Shown piece after piece: positions 13,289 to 14,162 of a stretch of 14,162 nucleotides of DNA. Position 1 is the first letter of the stretch, and each line of letters starts with the position of its first letter. Below the pieces are notes generated by a model. It was not told the origin of the DNA and did not search any database. It was given only the letters and a program-made list of their open reading frames with translations. Source of the DNA: WHSM01 sp050701635 (GTDB lineage: Bacteria > Actinomycetota > Actinomycetes > Mycobacteriales > Micromonosporaceae); NCBI GenBank assembly GCA_050701635.1, contig JBOGDF010000121.1, forward strand, positions 1 through 14,162. The letters are read 5' to 3'. Made by a program: the position numbers and the translations under genes.

Positions 13289-14041
13289 ATGAGCGGCCAC
13301 TCGAAGTGGGCGACCACCAAGCACAAGAAGGCCGCTATCGACGCCAAGCGCGGCAAGCTGTTCGCCCGCCTGATCAAGAACGTGGAGGTCGCGGCGCGCA
13401 CCGGCGGCGCCGACCCGGCGGGCAACCCGACGCTGTACGACGCGATCCAGAAGGCGAAGAAGAACTCCGTACCCAACGACAACATCGACCGGGCGGTACG
13501 CCGTGGCGGCGGCCTGGAAGCCGGTGGCGCCGACTACCAGACGATCATGTACGAGGGCTACGGGCCGAGCGGCGTGGCGATCCTGATCGAGTGCCTGACC
13601 GACAACCGCAACCGTGCCGCGGGCGAGGTACGCACCGTGCTCACCCGCAACGGCGGCAACCTCGCCGACGCCGGGAGCGTCTCGTACATGTTCAGCCGCA
13701 AGGGCGTGGTGATCGTCCCGAAGACCGCCGGGCTGACCGAAGACGACGTGCTGACCGCGGTGCTGGAGGCCGGCGCCGAGGAGGTCAACGACCTCGACGA
13801 GTCGTTCGAGGTGGTGTCGGAGGCGACCGACCTGGTCCCGGTGCGTACCGCGCTGCAGGAGGCCGGCATCGACTACGAGTCCGCGGAGCAGGGCTTCCTG
13901 CCGTCGGTCACGGTGCCGCTGGACGAGGAGTCGGCGCGCAAGACGTTCAAGCTGATCGACGCGCTCGAGGACTGCGACGACGTACAGAACGTGTTCGCCA
14001 ACTTCGACGTATCCGACGAGATCATGGCCGCCGTCGGCTAG
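13289..14041 (+). CDS. yebC: YebC/PmpR family protein
   Basis: A 250-residue cytoplasmic protein of the YebC/PmpR family. The family was long described as DNA-binding transcriptional regulators, and some members are now linked to translation at proline-rich stretches. The N-terminus MSGHSKWATTKHKKAAIDAKRG is the family signature; YEGYGPSGVAILIECLTDNRNRA (about 89-111) and GNLADAGSVSYMFSRKG (about 128-144) are the other conserved blocks. The length is typical. In actinobacteria yebC usually sits between pdxT and ruvC, so ruvC is expected just beyond the right edge, unless the palindromic element there marks an interruption. Confidence 0.95.
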   Translation: MSGHSKWATTKHKKAAIDAKRGKLFARLIKNVEVAARTGGADPAGNPTLYDAIQKAKKNSVPNDNIDRAVRRGGGLEAGGADYQTIMYEGYGPSGVAILIECLTDNRNRAAGEVRTVLTRNGGNLADAGSVSYMFSRKGVVIVPKTAGLTEDDVLTAVLEAGAEEVNDLDESFEVVSEATDLVPVRTALQEAGIDYESAEQGFLPSVTVPLDEESARKTFKLIDALEDCDDVQNVFANFDVSDEIMAAVG

Positions 14042-14162
14042 GGCCTGTCCTGTGGATCTTGGTCGAGCGAGACAGGTGCCAGGCGGCGGTCCGGCAAGGC
14101 GCAGGTTCGTCCGGATACCGGTGTTGTATCCGGACGGTTCTGCAACGCGGCCGGTCGTCGTC
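14042..14162. repeat. imperfect long palindrome after yebC, incomplete at the window edge
   Basis: The centre is a perfect 11-base stem, CGTCCGGATAC (14108-14118) and GTATCCGGACG (14126-14136), with a seven-base loop. Outward pairing continues imperfectly from about 14082 to 14162, with several G-T positions that would be wobble pairs in RNA (the GTCGTCGTC at the right edge faces GGCGGCGGT on the left). The left boundary GGGCCTGTCCTGTGGATC begins directly at the yebC stop codon and contains CCTGTC matched by GACAGG at 14071-14076. This could be a miniature inverted-repeat element, the end of an insertion sequence, or a large terminator. The right arm is cut off. Confidence 0.5.

Noticed and set aside
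11123..13324. 733-residue open frame on the minus strand
   Set aside because: Antisense to pdxS and pdxT, which are certain; composition is His/Arg/Asp/Gly-rich without domains.
1..14162. tRNA, rRNA or CRISPR array
   Set aside because: No cloverleaf with a TTCGA-type T-loop, rRNA segment, or regularly spaced repeat set was seen by eye.

Overview
The window is high-GC actinobacterial chromosome. Codon third positions are mostly G or C, GTG starts are common, and GTAC/CGTACC words recur. The order HIT protein, pgsA, patA-type acyltransferase, pimA, membrane protein, pdxS, pdxT, yebC is the conserved actinobacterial block known from Mycobacterium (Rv2613c to Rv2603c). The codon style and gene neighbours suggest a Micromonosporaceae-like actinomycete; family level is inference only.

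Region 1 (1 to about 4090) looks accessory. It has softer codon bias and damaged genes. On the minus strand, a HAD phosphatase is followed by a 53-residue protein whose end overlaps the start of an SMC/RecF-like P-loop ATPase. The ATPase stops just after its CxxC zinc-hook-like motif, so it lacks the second half of an SMC-type head. On the plus strand, an XRE/TPR-type regulator is split by one in-frame TAA. It is followed by two overlapping small genes; the second, a Cys-rich protein, has no stop codon before a strong hairpin.

Region 2 (4093 to 5165, minus strand) is a two-gene unit: a cupin protein whose TGA overlaps the ATG of bluB, the synthase of 5,6-dimethylbenzimidazole, the lower ligand of cobalamin.

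Region 3 (5227 to 8013) holds a leaderless HIT-family Ap4A-phosphorylase-like gene facing a divergent EF-G-like GTPase gene (FusA2/EF-G2 type) on the minus strand.

Region 4 (8114 to 10965) is the phosphatidylinositol mannoside operon: pgsA makes phosphatidylinositol phosphate, pimA adds the first mannose, and the PatA-like enzyme acylates the product. Start/stop overlaps and short gaps indicate tight co-transcription. A small single-pass membrane protein with its own leaderless promoter follows.

Region 5 (11659 to 14041) holds pdxS and pdxT, the two subunits of pyridoxal 5'-phosphate synthase, then yebC. The right edge enters a large imperfect palindrome that looks like a dispersed palindromic element or strong terminator, cut off by the end of the window.

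There is no tRNA, rRNA, CRISPR array or recognisable transposase gene. The core half is ordinary. The most unusual material is the left accessory region and the palindrome at the right edge.
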